A stretch of DNA of 64,000 nucleotides from Pantoea sp050157905 (GCF_050157905.1 NZ_JBKIWZ010000001.1:1054001-1118000), one strand, 5' to 3'. Counted from the first letter of the stretch, positions 16,552-26,380 are shown. Notes: generated by a model not told the origin, from the sequence alone. A program made the numbers and translations.

Positions 16552-17424
16552 GGTGCTGTAGGACTCTTCTTCCAGCAGCTGGTCAATGGCGAACTGCGCG
16601 TCGTCAGGCCAGTGCCCACCAAAAACGTTGGCCCGATTCAGCAGGTAGTAGAGCTGGTAGACCGGCAGACGCTGTGAAAACCCATCCGGCAACGGCCACA
16701 CTGCCTGATAGCCTTCGTAGATCTGGCGGGGCAGGTCGGGAAACCAGCTCAGCATGGCCAGATCGCACTCACGGTCGCCCCAGTAGCAGGCGGGATCAAA
16801 CAGCCAGGGCCCGCTGGCGCTGTTAGCGCAGTTGGCGGGCCAGAGATCGCCATGCAGTAGCGACGGTTGCGGATGATGGGACGCCAGCACCCGCTGGACC
16901 GCAGCGACGATCCGTTCCATGTCACCATAGTGGAGCCCTTTTTCCGCCGCCAGCTGCAGCTGCCAGCCAATACGCTGTTCGGCAAAGAAGACTGACCAGC
17001 GTCGCAGCCAGCTGTTAGGCTGTGGCGTTGTCGTAATGTTATTGTCAAAATCGAGGCCAAACTGGGTCTGCTCGCTCCACTGATGAAGGTGCGCCAGCTG
17101 CTGACCCAACTGCCAGGCACTCTGTTCATCCAGTGGCTGCGGCCTGATATACTCCAGCAGCAAAAAGCTCTCTTCGCGGTGATGCCCTACGCCATAGACC
17201 TGCGGCACCCGTACTGTGCCGGTGCGCGCCAGCAACGCCAGCTGATCGGCTTCCCACATAAAGAGTGAGAGCATCTCACGACTGTTACTTTTGACGAAGA
17301 CATCGTAGTCACCGTAGCGGATGCGCCAGGTGGGATGGATATCACCGCCCGCAAGGGCATGACGTTGCGTGATTTCGGCGTTGCCTAACTGCTCGCTTAA
17401 CAGACGACTAATGGCTGACCACAT
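16531..17424 (-). CDS. yniA: Fructosamine kinase-family protein YniA
   Basis: The product (297 aa) resembles fructosamine/ribulosamine 3-kinases, which phosphorylate sugar adducts on proteins so that they fall off (deglycation). The kinase-like catalytic loop is LLHGDLWPANC near residue 190, followed by the metal-binding segment FDPACYWGDRECDLAM. An N-terminal lobe with DVFVKSN holds the likely ATP lysine. The order ydiZ-yniA-yniB-hxpB is as in E. coli. The cellular substrate is not established. Confidence 0.92.
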   Translation of the reverse strand: MWSAISRLLSEQLGNAEITQRHALAGGDIHPTWRIRYGDYDVFVKSNSREMLSLFMWEADQLALLARTGTVRVPQVYGVGHHREESFLLLEYIRPQPLDEQSAWQLGQQLAHLHQWSEQTQFGLDFDNNITTTPQPNSWLRRWSVFFAEQRIGWQLQLAAEKGLHYGDMERIVAAVQRVLASHHPQPSLLHGDLWPANCANSASGPWLFDPACYWGDRECDLAMLSWFPDLPRQIYEGYQAVWPLPDGFSQRLPVYQLYYLLNRANVFGGHWPDDAQFAIDQLLEEESYSTRQARPA

Positions 17425-17528
17425 AGGGTTGTCCTCTTTATTCGCTGCGTAAGTCCGATGGTATGCTTAAATATTCACCAAAACCGGCGCGATTGCACCC
17501 CTTAATTCTGCGCCCAGGTCGCAAAATG

Positions 17529-17822
17529 CTACTGCGGGGTGTTGTGCAGATAGGCCTCAAGAGTCATTACGGTCACCTCAGGTTTCTGACCCAACACGCT
17601 TTCACCGGCCGCCACGACCTGCTGTCGCAGATCCTCTTCCGCCAGCGTCGTGACAATGCCATAACTGTTGGTGCCCAGTTCGTGAGGATGGCCGTCATCA
17701 TCTATCAGCGTGGTGCTGAAACCCGCGGCAGTCATTGCACTGGTCAGCTCCAGGATGTCACTTAATCCCGTCTCCTGATAATGAAAGGTTACGATATAGC
17801 GGGTCAGGTCACTGTTACTCAT
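17529..17822 (-). CDS. ydiZ: YdiZ family small protein
   Basis: A cytosolic protein of 97 aa with no assigned function. It matches the recalled E. coli YdiZ pattern RYxxxFxYQExxLSDILELTSAxTxxGF..T..D..GxxHELGTN. ATG 17822 is chosen because GGAGGTGCCTG precedes it; the frame is open to 17864. In E. coli pfkB lies directly beyond ydiZ; here the next gene is ydiY. Confidence 0.85.
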   Translation of the reverse strand: MSNSDLTRYIVTFHYQETGLSDILELTSAMTAAGFSTTLIDDDGHPHELGTNSYGIVTTLAEEDLRQQVVAAGESVLGQKPEVTVMTLEAYLHNTPQ

Positions 17823-18173
17823 CAGGCACCTCCAGGAAAGGAAACTGAACTGAGCGTAGACCATGGTGAAAAAACAGGCGAATAGTGTACGTAAGGGGGC
17901 TACTTATGACGCGATGCTCAGCGTAAAGGTCTGTCAGTAGACTGTACAGCAGGCTGAAAAATCTTCTGCCGTAACGGCTATCTTTTCAGTCGGACGGCAC
18001 TATAATGCGCGACGTTAATCAGATGAGTCCCAATTAACACGGGTTGCCAGGGTGATTATGGGTGTTTTTTGTAAGTTAATAATTTTTTACAAAACTTACC
18101 GTAAATTGCATTGAATGACTGGCAAAACGCTTCAGACTCTTCGTTTTTTAAACCGTCGCTCGGATCATATTTA
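17823..18173. promoter_or_regulatory. ydiZ-ydiY intergenic region with probable ydiY promoter
   Basis: This 351-base gap contains no gene; pfkB occupies this place in E. coli. A consensus -10 TATAAT is at 18001-18006, without a clear -35, so a ydiY transcript would have a leader of about 165 bases. That leader holds two overlapping inverted repeats: TTTTGTAA (18067-18074) with TTACAAAA (18087-18094), and GTAAGTT (18071-18077) with AACTTAC (18093-18099). These cannot form at the same time. Confidence 0.5.
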
Positions 18174-18935
18174 ATGAAAGCCTATAACAAGCTGTCTGCT
18201 GTTCTTTTGCTCTCTGCTGGAGCTTTTTGTCACCAGGCACTGGCCGATAACGCCGTCTTCACCTCAATGGATGACCCCTCCACGGCAAAAAAACCGTTTG
18301 AAGGTTCTGCTTCAGCGGGTTACCTGGCGCAAACCGGTAACACCACCAGTTCTTCCCTGACGGCTCAGACCAACATGACCTGGTATCAGTCGTCGATGGC
18401 GTACAGCTTGTGGGGTAACGCAGCCAACACCTCCTCTAACGATGAGCGCTCTTCTGAAACTTACAACATCGGTGGTCGTTCACGTTACAACGTCAGCGCC
18501 TATGACTATCTGTTTGGTCAGGCGAGCTGGCTGAGCGACCGTTTCAACGGTTATGACTCACGCGACGTCCTGACCGCCGGTTACGGTCGTCAGATCCTGA
18601 ACGGTCCGGTGCATTCGCTGCGTGCGGAATTCGGTCCGGGTGTGCGTTATGATGATTACCATGCGGGTGGTCATCAGACGAAAGCGCTGGGCTACGGCGC
18701 TGTCAGCTACCAGTGGCAGCTGACTGACACCACCAAATTTATTCAGGGTGTCTCTGTTCTGAGCAGCTTTGGCGAAGATACGACAGTGAACTCCGAAACC
18801 GGTCTGCAGGTTGCCATTAATAGCCACTTCGCGCTGAAGCTGGCGTACAACGTGACCTGGAACAACCATCCGGCGGAGTCTGCGCCAGATCGTACCGATA
18901 CCAAAACCTCAATCATGCTCTCGTACGCGATGTAA
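18174..18935 (+). CDS. ydiY: YdiY family outer-membrane-like protein (DUF481)
   Basis: An exported protein of 253 aa with a signal peptide (MKAYNKLSAVLLLSAGAFCHQALA). The mature part has alternating polar/hydrophobic strands and ends in ...SIMLSYAM, as expected of a small beta-barrel; it belongs to the DUF481/YdiY family. The role is unknown; in E. coli it is an acid-inducible putative outer-membrane protein. ATG 18174 begins the signal peptide but has no good Shine-Dalgarno (upstream TCATATTTA). The frame is open to 18111. Confidence 0.88.
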   Translation: MKAYNKLSAVLLLSAGAFCHQALADNAVFTSMDDPSTAKKPFEGSASAGYLAQTGNTTSSSLTAQTNMTWYQSSMAYSLWGNAANTSSNDERSSETYNIGGRSRYNVSAYDYLFGQASWLSDRFNGYDSRDVLTAGYGRQILNGPVHSLRAEFGPGVRYDDYHAGGHQTKALGYGAVSYQWQLTDTTKFIQGVSVLSSFGEDTTVNSETGLQVAINSHFALKLAYNVTWNNHPAESAPDRTDTKTSIMLSYAM

Positions 18936-18961
18936 GCGCATTTTTGCGGCAAGGTTCCCTG

Positions 18962-18993
18962 CGGCCTGACATTGCGTCAGGCCGTTTTTTTTT
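18962..18993 (+). terminator. Terminator of ydiY
   Basis: CGGCCTGAC pairs with GTCAGGCCG over a 5-base loop, followed by nine T. It is 27 bases after the ydiY stop. Confidence 0.9.
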
Positions 18994-19177
18994 GTTTGCT
19001 CCATGGCTTAGCAAAAGGGGGATGGTTTTTCTCGCCGGGGAAAACTGCTATCATCTGCGTGCACTTTGAGCCTGGCGACATTCCGACAATGTGGGTCTGA
19101 TATCACGCCAGGTTACTACTCTCATAACATTGCATGTAGGCTTTCGTGTGGCTTACCACTGCAAATAAGGATATGAA

Positions 19178-21106
19178 ATGCCTGTAATTACGCTTCCTGA
19201 TGGCAGCCAGCGCGTGTTTGACCGCCCTGTCAGTGTGATGGACATTGCGCTGGACATCGGTCCGGGTCTGGCTAAAGCCTGTATCGCGGGTCGGGTTAAC
19301 GGAGAACTGGTTGACGCTGTCGATCCCATCACCGAAGACGCCGCTGTCGCGATTATTACCGCTAAAGATGAAGCGGGTCTGGAAATCATCCGTCACTCCT
19401 GTGCGCACCTGTTAGGGCATGCGATCAAACAGCTGTGGCCCGATACCAAAATGGCGATTGGCCCGGTCATTGACAACGGCTTCTATTATGATGTCGACAT
19501 CGACCGCACGCTGACTCAGGAAGATATCGACCTGCTGGAAAAACGCATGCATCAGCTGGCTGAGACCAACTACGATGTGGTGAAGAAAAAAGTCAGCTGG
19601 CAGGAAGCGCGTGACGTCTTTGCAGCGCGCGGCGAAATCTATAAAACCACCATTCTTGATGAAAACATCAGCCATGACGATAAGCCTGGCCTCTATCATC
19701 ACGAAGAATATGTCGACATGTGCCGCGGTCCGCACGTGCCGAACATGCGGTTCTGTCACCATTTCAAACTGCAGAAAATCTCCGGCGCTTACTGGCGTGG
19801 TGACAGCAGTAATAAAATGCTGCAGCGTATCTACGGCACCGCATGGGCAGACAAAAAGCAGCTGGCAGCCTATCTGCAGCGTCTGGAAGAAGCGGCGAAG
19901 CGTGACCATCGTAAGATTGGTAAGCAGCTCGACCTCTACCACATGCAGGAAGAAGCGCCGGGCATGGTCTTCTGGCACAACGACGGCTGGACCATCTTCC
20001 GCGAACTGGAAGTGTTTGTCCGCAGTAAGCTGAAAGAGTACCAGTATCAGGAAGTAAAAGGTCCGTTTATGATGGACCGCGTCCTGTGGGAAAAAACCGG
20101 CCACTGGGAAAACTACAAAGAGGCCATGTTCACTACCTCTTCTGAGAACCGTGAATATTGCATCAAACCGATGAACTGCCCGGGGCACGTTCAGATCTTT
20201 AATCAGGGTCTGAAATCGTACCGCGATCTGCCGCTGCGTATGGCGGAGTTCGGTAGCTGTCATCGTAACGAGCCATCGGGTGCCCTGCACGGTCTGATGC
20301 GCGTTCGTGGCTTCACGCAGGATGATGCGCACGTCTTCTGTACAGAAGAGCAGGTACGTGACGAAGTAAACAGCTGTATCCGCATGGTCTATGACATGTA
20401 CAGCACCTTCGGCTTCGAAAAGATCGTGGTGAAACTGTCCACCCGTCCGGAGAAGCGTATCGGCACTGACGAGATGTGGGATCGTGCCGAGGAAGACCTG
20501 GCCGCGGCCCTGAACGAAAACAACATTGAGTTTGAGTATCAGCCGGGTGAGGGCGCATTCTACGGCCCTAAAATTGAGTTCACGTTGTACGATTGTCTCG
20601 ATCGCGCCTGGCAGTGCGGCACAGTTCAGCTAGACTTCTCCCTGCCAAAACGCCTTGAAGCAACCTATGTGGGTGAAAACAACGATCGTCAGACGCCAGT
20701 GATGATTCACCGTGCGATTCTGGGTTCAATGGAGCGCTTCATTGGGATTCTGACCGAAGAGTTTGCTGGTTTCTTCCCAACCTGGCTGGCACCATTGCAG
20801 GTCGTGGTGATGAATATTACCGACGGACAGGCAGAATATGTTGAGTCTTTGACACGTAAATTGCAGAATGCTGGCATTCGTGTGAAGGCAGACTTGAGAA
20901 ATGAGAAGATAGGCTTTAAAATCCGCGAGCACACATTACGTCGCGTCCCTTATATGCTGGTCTGTGGTGATAAAGAGGTGGAAGCTGGCAAAGTTGCCGT
21001 TCGCACCCGCCGTGGTAAAGACCTGGGGTCGCTGGATGTTGATCTGTTTGTTGAGAAGCTGCAACAAGAGATTCGCAGCCGCAATCTTCACCAATTGGAG
21101 GAATAA
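19178..21106 (+). CDS. thrS: Threonyl-tRNA synthetase ThrS
   Basis: ThrS charges tRNA-Thr. At 642 aa it equals E. coli ThrS. It has an N-terminal TGS domain (about 1-61), an editing domain with the zinc-type motif HSCAHLLGHA (His73, His77), the class II catalytic core with KPMNCPGHVQIF, RNEPSGAL and GSMERFIGIL, and a C-terminal anticodon domain. In E. coli ThrS represses its own mRNA by binding tRNA-like hairpins in the leader. The 183-base leader here could do the same, but I did not derive the fold. It starts the thrS-infC-rpmI-rplT cluster. Confidence 0.98.
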   Translation: MPVITLPDGSQRVFDRPVSVMDIALDIGPGLAKACIAGRVNGELVDAVDPITEDAAVAIITAKDEAGLEIIRHSCAHLLGHAIKQLWPDTKMAIGPVIDNGFYYDVDIDRTLTQEDIDLLEKRMHQLAETNYDVVKKKVSWQEARDVFAARGEIYKTTILDENISHDDKPGLYHHEEYVDMCRGPHVPNMRFCHHFKLQKISGAYWRGDSSNKMLQRIYGTAWADKKQLAAYLQRLEEAAKRDHRKIGKQLDLYHMQEEAPGMVFWHNDGWTIFRELEVFVRSKLKEYQYQEVKGPFMMDRVLWEKTGHWENYKEAMFTTSSENREYCIKPMNCPGHVQIFNQGLKSYRDLPLRMAEFGSCHRNEPSGALHGLMRVRGFTQDDAHVFCTEEQVRDEVNSCIRMVYDMYSTFGFEKIVVKLSTRPEKRIGTDEMWDRAEEDLAAALNENNIEFEYQPGEGAFYGPKIEFTLYDCLDRAWQCGTVQLDFSLPKRLEATYVGENNDRQTPVMIHRAILGSMERFIGILTEEFAGFFPTWLAPLQVVVMNITDGQAEYVESLTRKLQNAGIRVKADLRNEKIGFKIREHTLRRVPYMLVCGDKEVEAGKVAVRTRRGKDLGSLDVDLFVEKLQQEIRSRNLHQLEE

Positions 21107-21109
21107 AGT

Positions 21110-21661
21110 ATTAAAGGCGGAAAACGAGTACTACCGACGCGTCCGAACAAAATTAACAGTGAAATCCGCGCAACAGAAGTGCGCTTAACGGGCATGGATG
21201 GCGAGCCGATTGGCATTGTCACATTACGCGAAGCATTGGAAAAAGCCGAGGAATCGGGTGCCGATCTCGTAGAGATCAGTCCGAATGCCGAACCGCCGGT
21301 TTGCCGCATCATGGATTACGGCAAGTTCCTCTATGAAAAAAGCAAATCTTCTAAGGAACAGAAGAAAAAGCAAAAAGTTATTCAGGTTAAGGAAATTAAA
21401 TTCCGTCCTGGAACCGATGATGGCGACTATCAGGTCAAACTACGCAACCTGATTCGCTTTCTGGAAGATGGCGATAAAGCCAAGATCACGCTCCGCTTCC
21501 GCGGTCGTGAGATGGCGCACCAGCAGATCGGTATGGAAGTGCTTAACCGCGTCCGTAAAGACCTGTGTGAAGATCTGGATTTGGCCATTGTCGAATCCTT
21601 CCCTTCGAAGATCGAAGGCCGCCAGATGATCATGGTGCTCGCTCCTAAGAAGAAACAGTAG
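21110..21661 (+). CDS. infC: Translation initiation factor IF-3 with AUU start
   Basis: IF-3 keeps 30S subunits apart from 50S and checks start-codon pairing. The true start is ATT at 21110, as in E. coli: GGAGGA at 21097-21102 precedes it, and the N-terminus KGGKRVLPTRPNKINSEIRA continues into the frame. An ATG-only reading would begin wrongly at codon 24 or later. The 183-residue product ends IMVLAPKKKQ. The rare AUU start is the known basis of IF-3 autoregulation. It starts 3 bases after the thrS stop. Confidence 0.97.
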   Translation: MKGGKRVLPTRPNKINSEIRATEVRLTGMDGEPIGIVTLREALEKAEESGADLVEISPNAEPPVCRIMDYGKFLYEKSKSSKEQKKKQKVIQVKEIKFRPGTDDGDYQVKLRNLIRFLEDGDKAKITLRFRGREMAHQQIGMEVLNRVRKDLCEDLDLAIVESFPSKIEGRQMIMVLAPKKKQ

Positions 21662-21760
21662 GCTTTCAAGTGACGTTTACCGTGCAGCGTCCGCGCTGTG
21701 CGGTGATGCGTTCGCCTGTCTGGGTCATGTTATCAACAATGCGAAGTGGATATTTTTAAA
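21662..21760 (+). promoter_or_regulatory. infC-rpmI spacer, probable L20 translational operator
   Basis: This 99-base spacer separates infC from rpmI. In E. coli ribosomal protein L20 represses rpmI-rplT by binding an mRNA pseudoknot that involves this region. Position and spacing match, but I did not work out the fold here. Confidence 0.45.
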
Positions 21761-21958
21761 ATGCCAAAGATTAAAACTGTACGTGGCGCGGCTAAGCGCT
21801 TCAAGAAGACCGCTTCTGGCGGCTTCAAGCGTAAACACGCGAACCTGCGTCATATTCTGACGAAGAAATCTACTAAGCGTAAACGTCACCTGCGCCCGAA
21901 AGGCATGGTGTCAAAAGGCGATCTGGGTCTGGTTGTTGCCTGCCTGCCGTACGCATAA
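21761..21958 (+). CDS. rpmI: 50S ribosomal protein L35
   Basis: L35 is a basic protein of 65 aa in the large ribosomal subunit, with MPKIKTVRGAAKRFKKTASG at the start and many Lys/Arg throughout. ATG 21761 is the family start; an in-frame upstream start at 21746 would add five residues and is not conserved. It is cotranscribed with rplT 44 bases on. Confidence 0.98.
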   Translation: MPKIKTVRGAAKRFKKTASGGFKRKHANLRHILTKKSTKRKRHLRPKGMVSKGDLGLVVACLPYA

Positions 21959-22002
21959 GTAAATTTTTTTCATTAATTCAGAATATTAAACAGGAGAGCT
22001 AA

Positions 22003-22359
22003 ATGGCTCGTGTAAAACGTGGTGTAGTTGCTCGCGCACGTCACAAAAAAATCTTAAAACAAGCTAAAGGCTACTACGGTGCACGTTCACGTGTTTACCG
22101 TGTTGCTTTCCAGGCTGTTATCAAAGCTGGTCAGTATGCTTACCGTGACCGTCGTCAGCGTAAGCGTCAGTTCCGTCAGCTGTGGATCGCGCGTATCAAC
22201 GCAGCGGCACGTCAGAACGGCATGTCTTACAGCCGTTTCATCAATGGCCTGAAAAAAGCAGCCATTGAGATCGACCGTAAGATCCTGGCCGACATCGCTG
22301 TATTCGACAAAGTGGCATTTACTGCACTGGTCGAAAAAGCGAAATCAGCTCTGGCGTAA
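22003..22359 (+). CDS. rplT: 50S ribosomal protein L20
   Basis: L20 (118 aa) binds 23S rRNA early in large-subunit assembly and autoregulates rpmI-rplT translation. The start MARVKRGVVARARHKKILKQ and the basic N-terminal extension are typical. CAGGAGAG precedes the ATG. Confidence 0.98.
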   Translation: MARVKRGVVARARHKKILKQAKGYYGARSRVYRVAFQAVIKAGQYAYRDRRQRKRQFRQLWIARINAAARQNGMSYSRFINGLKKAAIEIDRKILADIAVFDKVAFTALVEKAKSALA

Positions 22360-22370
22360 GTCAGATAGAA

Positions 22371-22393
22371 AAGGGAGCTTGCTCCCTTTTTTA
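22371..22393 (+). terminator. Terminator downstream of rplT
   Basis: AAGGGAGC and GCTCCCTT form a tight hairpin with a TT loop, followed by a T-run. In E. coli part of the transcription continues past this point into pheM-pheST. Confidence 0.85.
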
Positions 22394-22482
22394 TTGCCTG
22401 TAACCTACGCAAAAGATTGACATTTTCGGCGCTGCGCATTTCAATAGTAGCCCGGTATAAGCATGACAAGGTAACCGCAAGC

Positions 22483-22527
22483 ATGAATGCTGCTATTTTC
22501 CGTTTCTTTTTTTACTTTAGCGCCTGA
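22483..22527 (+). CDS. pheM: pheST leader peptide PheM
   Basis: A 14-residue leader peptide, MNAAIFRFFFYFSA, with five phenylalanines (four clustered), too short for usual gene finders. It differs from the recalled E. coli PheM (pheST leader peptide) only at the last residue. Ribosome stalling at Phe codons when charged tRNA-Phe is scarce should favour the antiterminator and allow pheS-pheT transcription. Confidence 0.95.
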   Translation: MNAAIFRFFFYFSA

Positions 22528-22576
22528 CATCCGGGGGCTTTTGCGCATAAGAGAAGAAACGAAAAATCGCGCTGAA

Positions 22577-22600
22577 AGCCTCCCTCGTGGAGGCTTTTTT
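22577..22600 (+). terminator. Attenuator of pheS-pheT
   Basis: AGCCTCC and GGAGGCT pair over CTCGT and are followed by a T-run, 49 bases after the pheM stop and about 75 bases before pheS. This is the intrinsic terminator of the phenylalanine attenuation system. Confidence 0.9.
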
Positions 22601-22674
22601 GTTTCTGGCGCTAGCATATTGGACCGGCAGGTCCCAACGAGAACTGACCAGCCTGACTGGAAAAAGAGGAAATT

Positions 22675-23658
22675 ATGTCTCAACTCGCAGAACTGGTGGC
22701 CAGCGCCACGGCGGCCATCGACGGGGCGACAGATATCGCCGCCCTTGACGCGGTGCGCGTCGAATATCTGGGTAAGAAAGGCCATCTGACACTGCAGATG
22801 ACCACATTACGCGAGCTGCCAGCAGAAGAGCGCCCTGCAGCGGGTGCGGTCATCAATGAAGCCAAACAGCAGGTGACCGACCGCCTGAATGCACGCAAAG
22901 AGGCGCTTGAATCCGCTGTGCTCAATGCTCGTCTGGCGCAGGAAACGTTCGATGTTTCCCTGCCAGGGCGTCGTATTGAAAATGGTGGCCTGCATCCGGT
23001 AACCCGTACTATGGACCGCATTGAGACTTTCTTTGGCGAGTTAGGTTTTGCCGTTATGACCGGGCCAGAGATCGAAGATGATTACCATAACTTTGATGCG
23101 CTGAACATTCCTGCTCACCATCCGGCGCGAGCCGATCATGACACCTTCTGGTTCGATGCTACCCGTCTGCTGCGTACCCAGACTTCAGGTGTCCAGATTC
23201 GTACCATGCAGGCTCAACAGCCGCCGATTCGCATTATTGCGCCGGGCCGTGTTTACCGTAACGATTACGATCAGACCCACACGCCAATGTTCCACCAGAT
23301 GGAAGGGCTGATTGTTGATAAAAATATCAGCTTTACCAACCTCAAAGGCACGCTGCACGATTTCCTTAACAACTTCTTTGAAGAGGACCTGCAGATTCGT
23401 TTCCGTCCTTCTTATTTTCCGTTCACTGAACCCTCTGCTGAGGTGGACGTGATGGGTAAAAACGGCAAGTGGCTGGAAGTGCTGGGTTGCGGCATGGTCC
23501 ATCCTAATGTGCTGCGCAATGTGGGTATTGACCCGGAAGTTTACTCTGGCTTTGCCTTCGGGATGGGGATGGAGCGTCTGACCATGTTGCGCTATGGCGT
23601 GACCGATCTGCGCGCTTTCTTCGAAAATGATTTACGTTTCCTCAAACAATTTAAGTAA
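22675..23658 (+). CDS. pheS: Phenylalanyl-tRNA synthetase alpha subunit
   Basis: PheS is the catalytic subunit of the (alpha-beta)2 enzyme. At 327 aa it equals E. coli PheS. An N-terminal coiled-coil for tRNA binding precedes the class II core: GRVYRNDYDQTHTPMFHQMEG (motif 2 region), and motif 3 GFAFGMGMERLTML near the C-terminus. AAGAGGAAATT precedes the ATG. pheT follows after 14 bases. Confidence 0.98.
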   Translation: MSQLAELVASATAAIDGATDIAALDAVRVEYLGKKGHLTLQMTTLRELPAEERPAAGAVINEAKQQVTDRLNARKEALESAVLNARLAQETFDVSLPGRRIENGGLHPVTRTMDRIETFFGELGFAVMTGPEIEDDYHNFDALNIPAHHPARADHDTFWFDATRLLRTQTSGVQIRTMQAQQPPIRIIAPGRVYRNDYDQTHTPMFHQMEGLIVDKNISFTNLKGTLHDFLNNFFEEDLQIRFRPSYFPFTEPSAEVDVMGKNGKWLEVLGCGMVHPNVLRNVGIDPEVYSGFAFGMGMERLTMLRYGVTDLRAFFENDLRFLKQFK

Positions 23659-23672
23659 GGGCAGGTTATCCA

Positions 23673-26060
23673 ATGAAATTCAGTGAACTCTGGTTACGCG
23701 AATGGGTAAATCCAGCCCTGGACAGCGCCGCGCTGTCTGAACAAATCACCATGGCCGGTCTGGAAGTTGACGGTGTGGATGCCGTGGCCGGTGCGTTTCA
23801 TGGCGTCGTGGTCGGTGAAGTTGTAGAGTGCGGTCAGCACCCTAACGCCGATAAGCTGCGTGTTACCAAAATCAACACCGGTGGCGACCGCCTGCTGGAC
23901 ATCGTCTGTGGCGCGCCTAACTGCCGCCAGGGACTGAAAGTGGCCGTTGCCACCGTGGGTGCAGTGCTGCCAGGCGATTTCAAAATCAAAGCAGCAAAGC
24001 TACGTGGCGAACCTTCAGAAGGAATGCTCTGCTCGTTCTCCGAGCTGGGAATTTCCGACGACCACAACGGCATCATCGAACTGCCGGCCGATGCGCCGAT
24101 TGGCACCGACATCCGTGAGTACCTGCAGCTGGATGACAATACCATCGAAATCAGCGTCACGCCTAACCGCGCTGACTGCCTGGGTCTGATCGGGATTGCC
24201 CGTGATGTGGCAGTTCTCAACGGTTTACCGCTGAATGTGCCGGAAATGCAGCCGGTTGCAGCTACCCTGAACGACACCTTCCCGATTGAGGTTGAGGCGA
24301 AAGACGCCTGTCCGCGCTATCTGGGCCGGGTCGTCAAAGGCATCAACGTTGCGGCGGCGACGCCACTCTGGATGAAAGAGAAGCTGCGTCGCTGTGGCAT
24401 TCGCTCTATCGATCCAGTCGTCGATATCACCAACTATGTTCTGCTTGAACTGGGCCAGCCGATGCACGCTTTCGACCTCGACCGCATCAACGGCGGCATC
24501 GTGGTGCGTATGGCGAAAGAAGGCGAGAAGCTGACGCTGCTGGATGGCACTGAAGCCAGCCTGCAGGCAGATACGCTGGTGATTGCCGATCATCAGCAGG
24601 CGCTGGCGATGGCCGGTATCTTCGGCGGCGAACATTCCGGTGTGAATGGTGAAACCCGCAACATCCTGTTTGAGTGCGCTTACTTCGATCCGCTCTCCAT
24701 CACCGGCCGCGCCCGCCGTCACGGTCTGCATACCGATGCGTCACACCGCTATGAGCGTGGCGTTGATCCGGCGCTGCAGCACACTGCGATTGAGCGTGCT
24801 ACCGCACTGCTGCTGTCGATCTGTGGAGGGGAAGCGGGGCCGATCATCGATCAGACGCATCAGGACGCGCTGCCGGTGCCGGCGACCATCACGCTGCGCC
24901 GCGAAAAGCTGGATCGTCTGATTGGCCATGTCATCGCGGACGATCAGGTTACCGATATTCTGACGCGACTCGGCTGCGACGTCACCGTGGGCGACGGCAA
25001 GTGGCAGGCCGTGGCACCGAGCTGGCGTTTCGACATGGCAATTGAGGAAGATCTGGTCGAAGAAGTGGCCCGCATTTACGGCTACAACAACATTCCGGAT
25101 GTCCCGGTTCAGGCAGGGCTGGTGATGACTCGTCATCGCGAAGCGAACCTGTCGCTAAAACGCGCTAAAAACCTGCTGGTGGATAAAGGCTACCAGGAAG
25201 CGATTACCTACAGCTTCGTGGATCCCAAAATTCAGCAGCTGCTGCATCCGGGTGAAGAGGCGCTGCTGCTGCCAAGCCCCATCTCCAGCGACATGTCGAC
25301 GATGCGCCTCTCGCTCTGGACCGGTCTGCTCAGCGCGGTGGTCTATAACCAGAACCGCCAGCAAAGTCGCGTGCGTCTCTTTGAAAGCGGCCTGCGCTTT
25401 GTGCCGGATACACAGGCTGATTTAGGCATTCGTCAGGATCTTATGCTGGCTGGCGTCATTAGCGGCAACCGGGTTGAAGAGCACTGGGATCTGGCGCGTC
25501 AGACCGTTGACTTCTATGATTTGAAAGGTGATTTAGAGTCACTGCTCGATTTAACCGGCAAACTGGATGAAATCAGCTTCCGTGCTGAAGTAAATCCGGC
25601 TCTGCATCCGGGACAGAGCGCGGCAATTTATCTGCAGGATGAAAAAATCGGATTTATCGGCGTAGTCCATCCTGAGCTGGAACGTAAGCTTGATCTTAAC
25701 GGACGCACCTTAGTCTTTGAACTGCTTTGGAATAAGGTCGCAGACCGCGTCCTGCCTGACGCGCGCGAGATCTCTCGCTTCCCGGCGAACCGTCGTGATA
25801 TCGCGGTTGTTGTGGCCGAAAACGTGCCTGCAGCAGATATCATTGCGGAGTGTAAGAAAGTTGGCGTAAATCAGGTAGTTGGCGTAAACTTGTTTGACGT
25901 GTACCGCGGTAAGGGCGTTTCTGAGGGCTACAAGAGCCTCGCAATCAGCCTGATTTTGCAGGATACCAGCCGGACACTCGAAGAAGAGGAGATTGCCGCG
26001 ACCGTTGGCAAATGCGTTGCGGCATTAAAAGAGCGATTCCAGGCAACCTTGAGGGATTGA
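23673..26060 (+). CDS. pheT: Phenylalanyl-tRNA synthetase beta subunit
   Basis: PheT (795 aa, same as E. coli) carries the tRNA-binding EMAP-like domain near residues 40-150 ([17 protein letters not shown]). The B3/B4 editing region clears misactivated tyrosine, and the B5 domain and the C-terminal anticodon-binding domain ([15 protein letters not shown]) follow. It is followed after only 4 bases by ihfA, whose ribosome site lies inside the pheT end. Confidence 0.98.
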
Positions 26061-26064
26061 ACCT

Positions 26065-26367
26065 ATGGCGCTTACAAAAGCTGAGATGTCAGAGTACCTG
26101 TTTGAGAAACTCGGGCTGAGCAAACGCGACGCTAAAGAGTTGGTAGAGCTGTTTTTCGAAGAGGTACGTCGCGCTTTGGAAAACGGAGAACAGGTTAAAC
26201 TGTCTGGGTTTGGTAATTTTGACCTGCGTGACAAGAACCAGCGTCCTGGCAGAAACCCAAAAACGGGTGAAGATATTCCGATTACTGCGCGTCGCGTAGT
26301 AACGTTCCGCCCAGGGCAGAAGCTGAAAAGCCGCGTAGAAAACGCTACACCCAAAGAGACTGACTGA
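26065..26367 (+). CDS. ihfA: Integration host factor alpha subunit
   Basis: IhfA pairs with IhfB to bend DNA sharply at specific sites, affecting transcription, replication and recombination. The 100-residue product has the HU/IHF fold with the DNA-contacting arm [14 protein letters not shown]. The start [20 protein letters not shown] is near identical to E. coli. It is cotranscribed with pheT, and in E. coli also has an own promoter inside pheT. Confidence 0.98.
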
Positions 26368-26380
26368 ATTTCAGCGTTTC

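Noticed and set aside
19412..20332. 306-codon open frame antisense to thrS
   Set aside because: Lies wholly within thrS, has no family features and only reflects the composition of the real gene.
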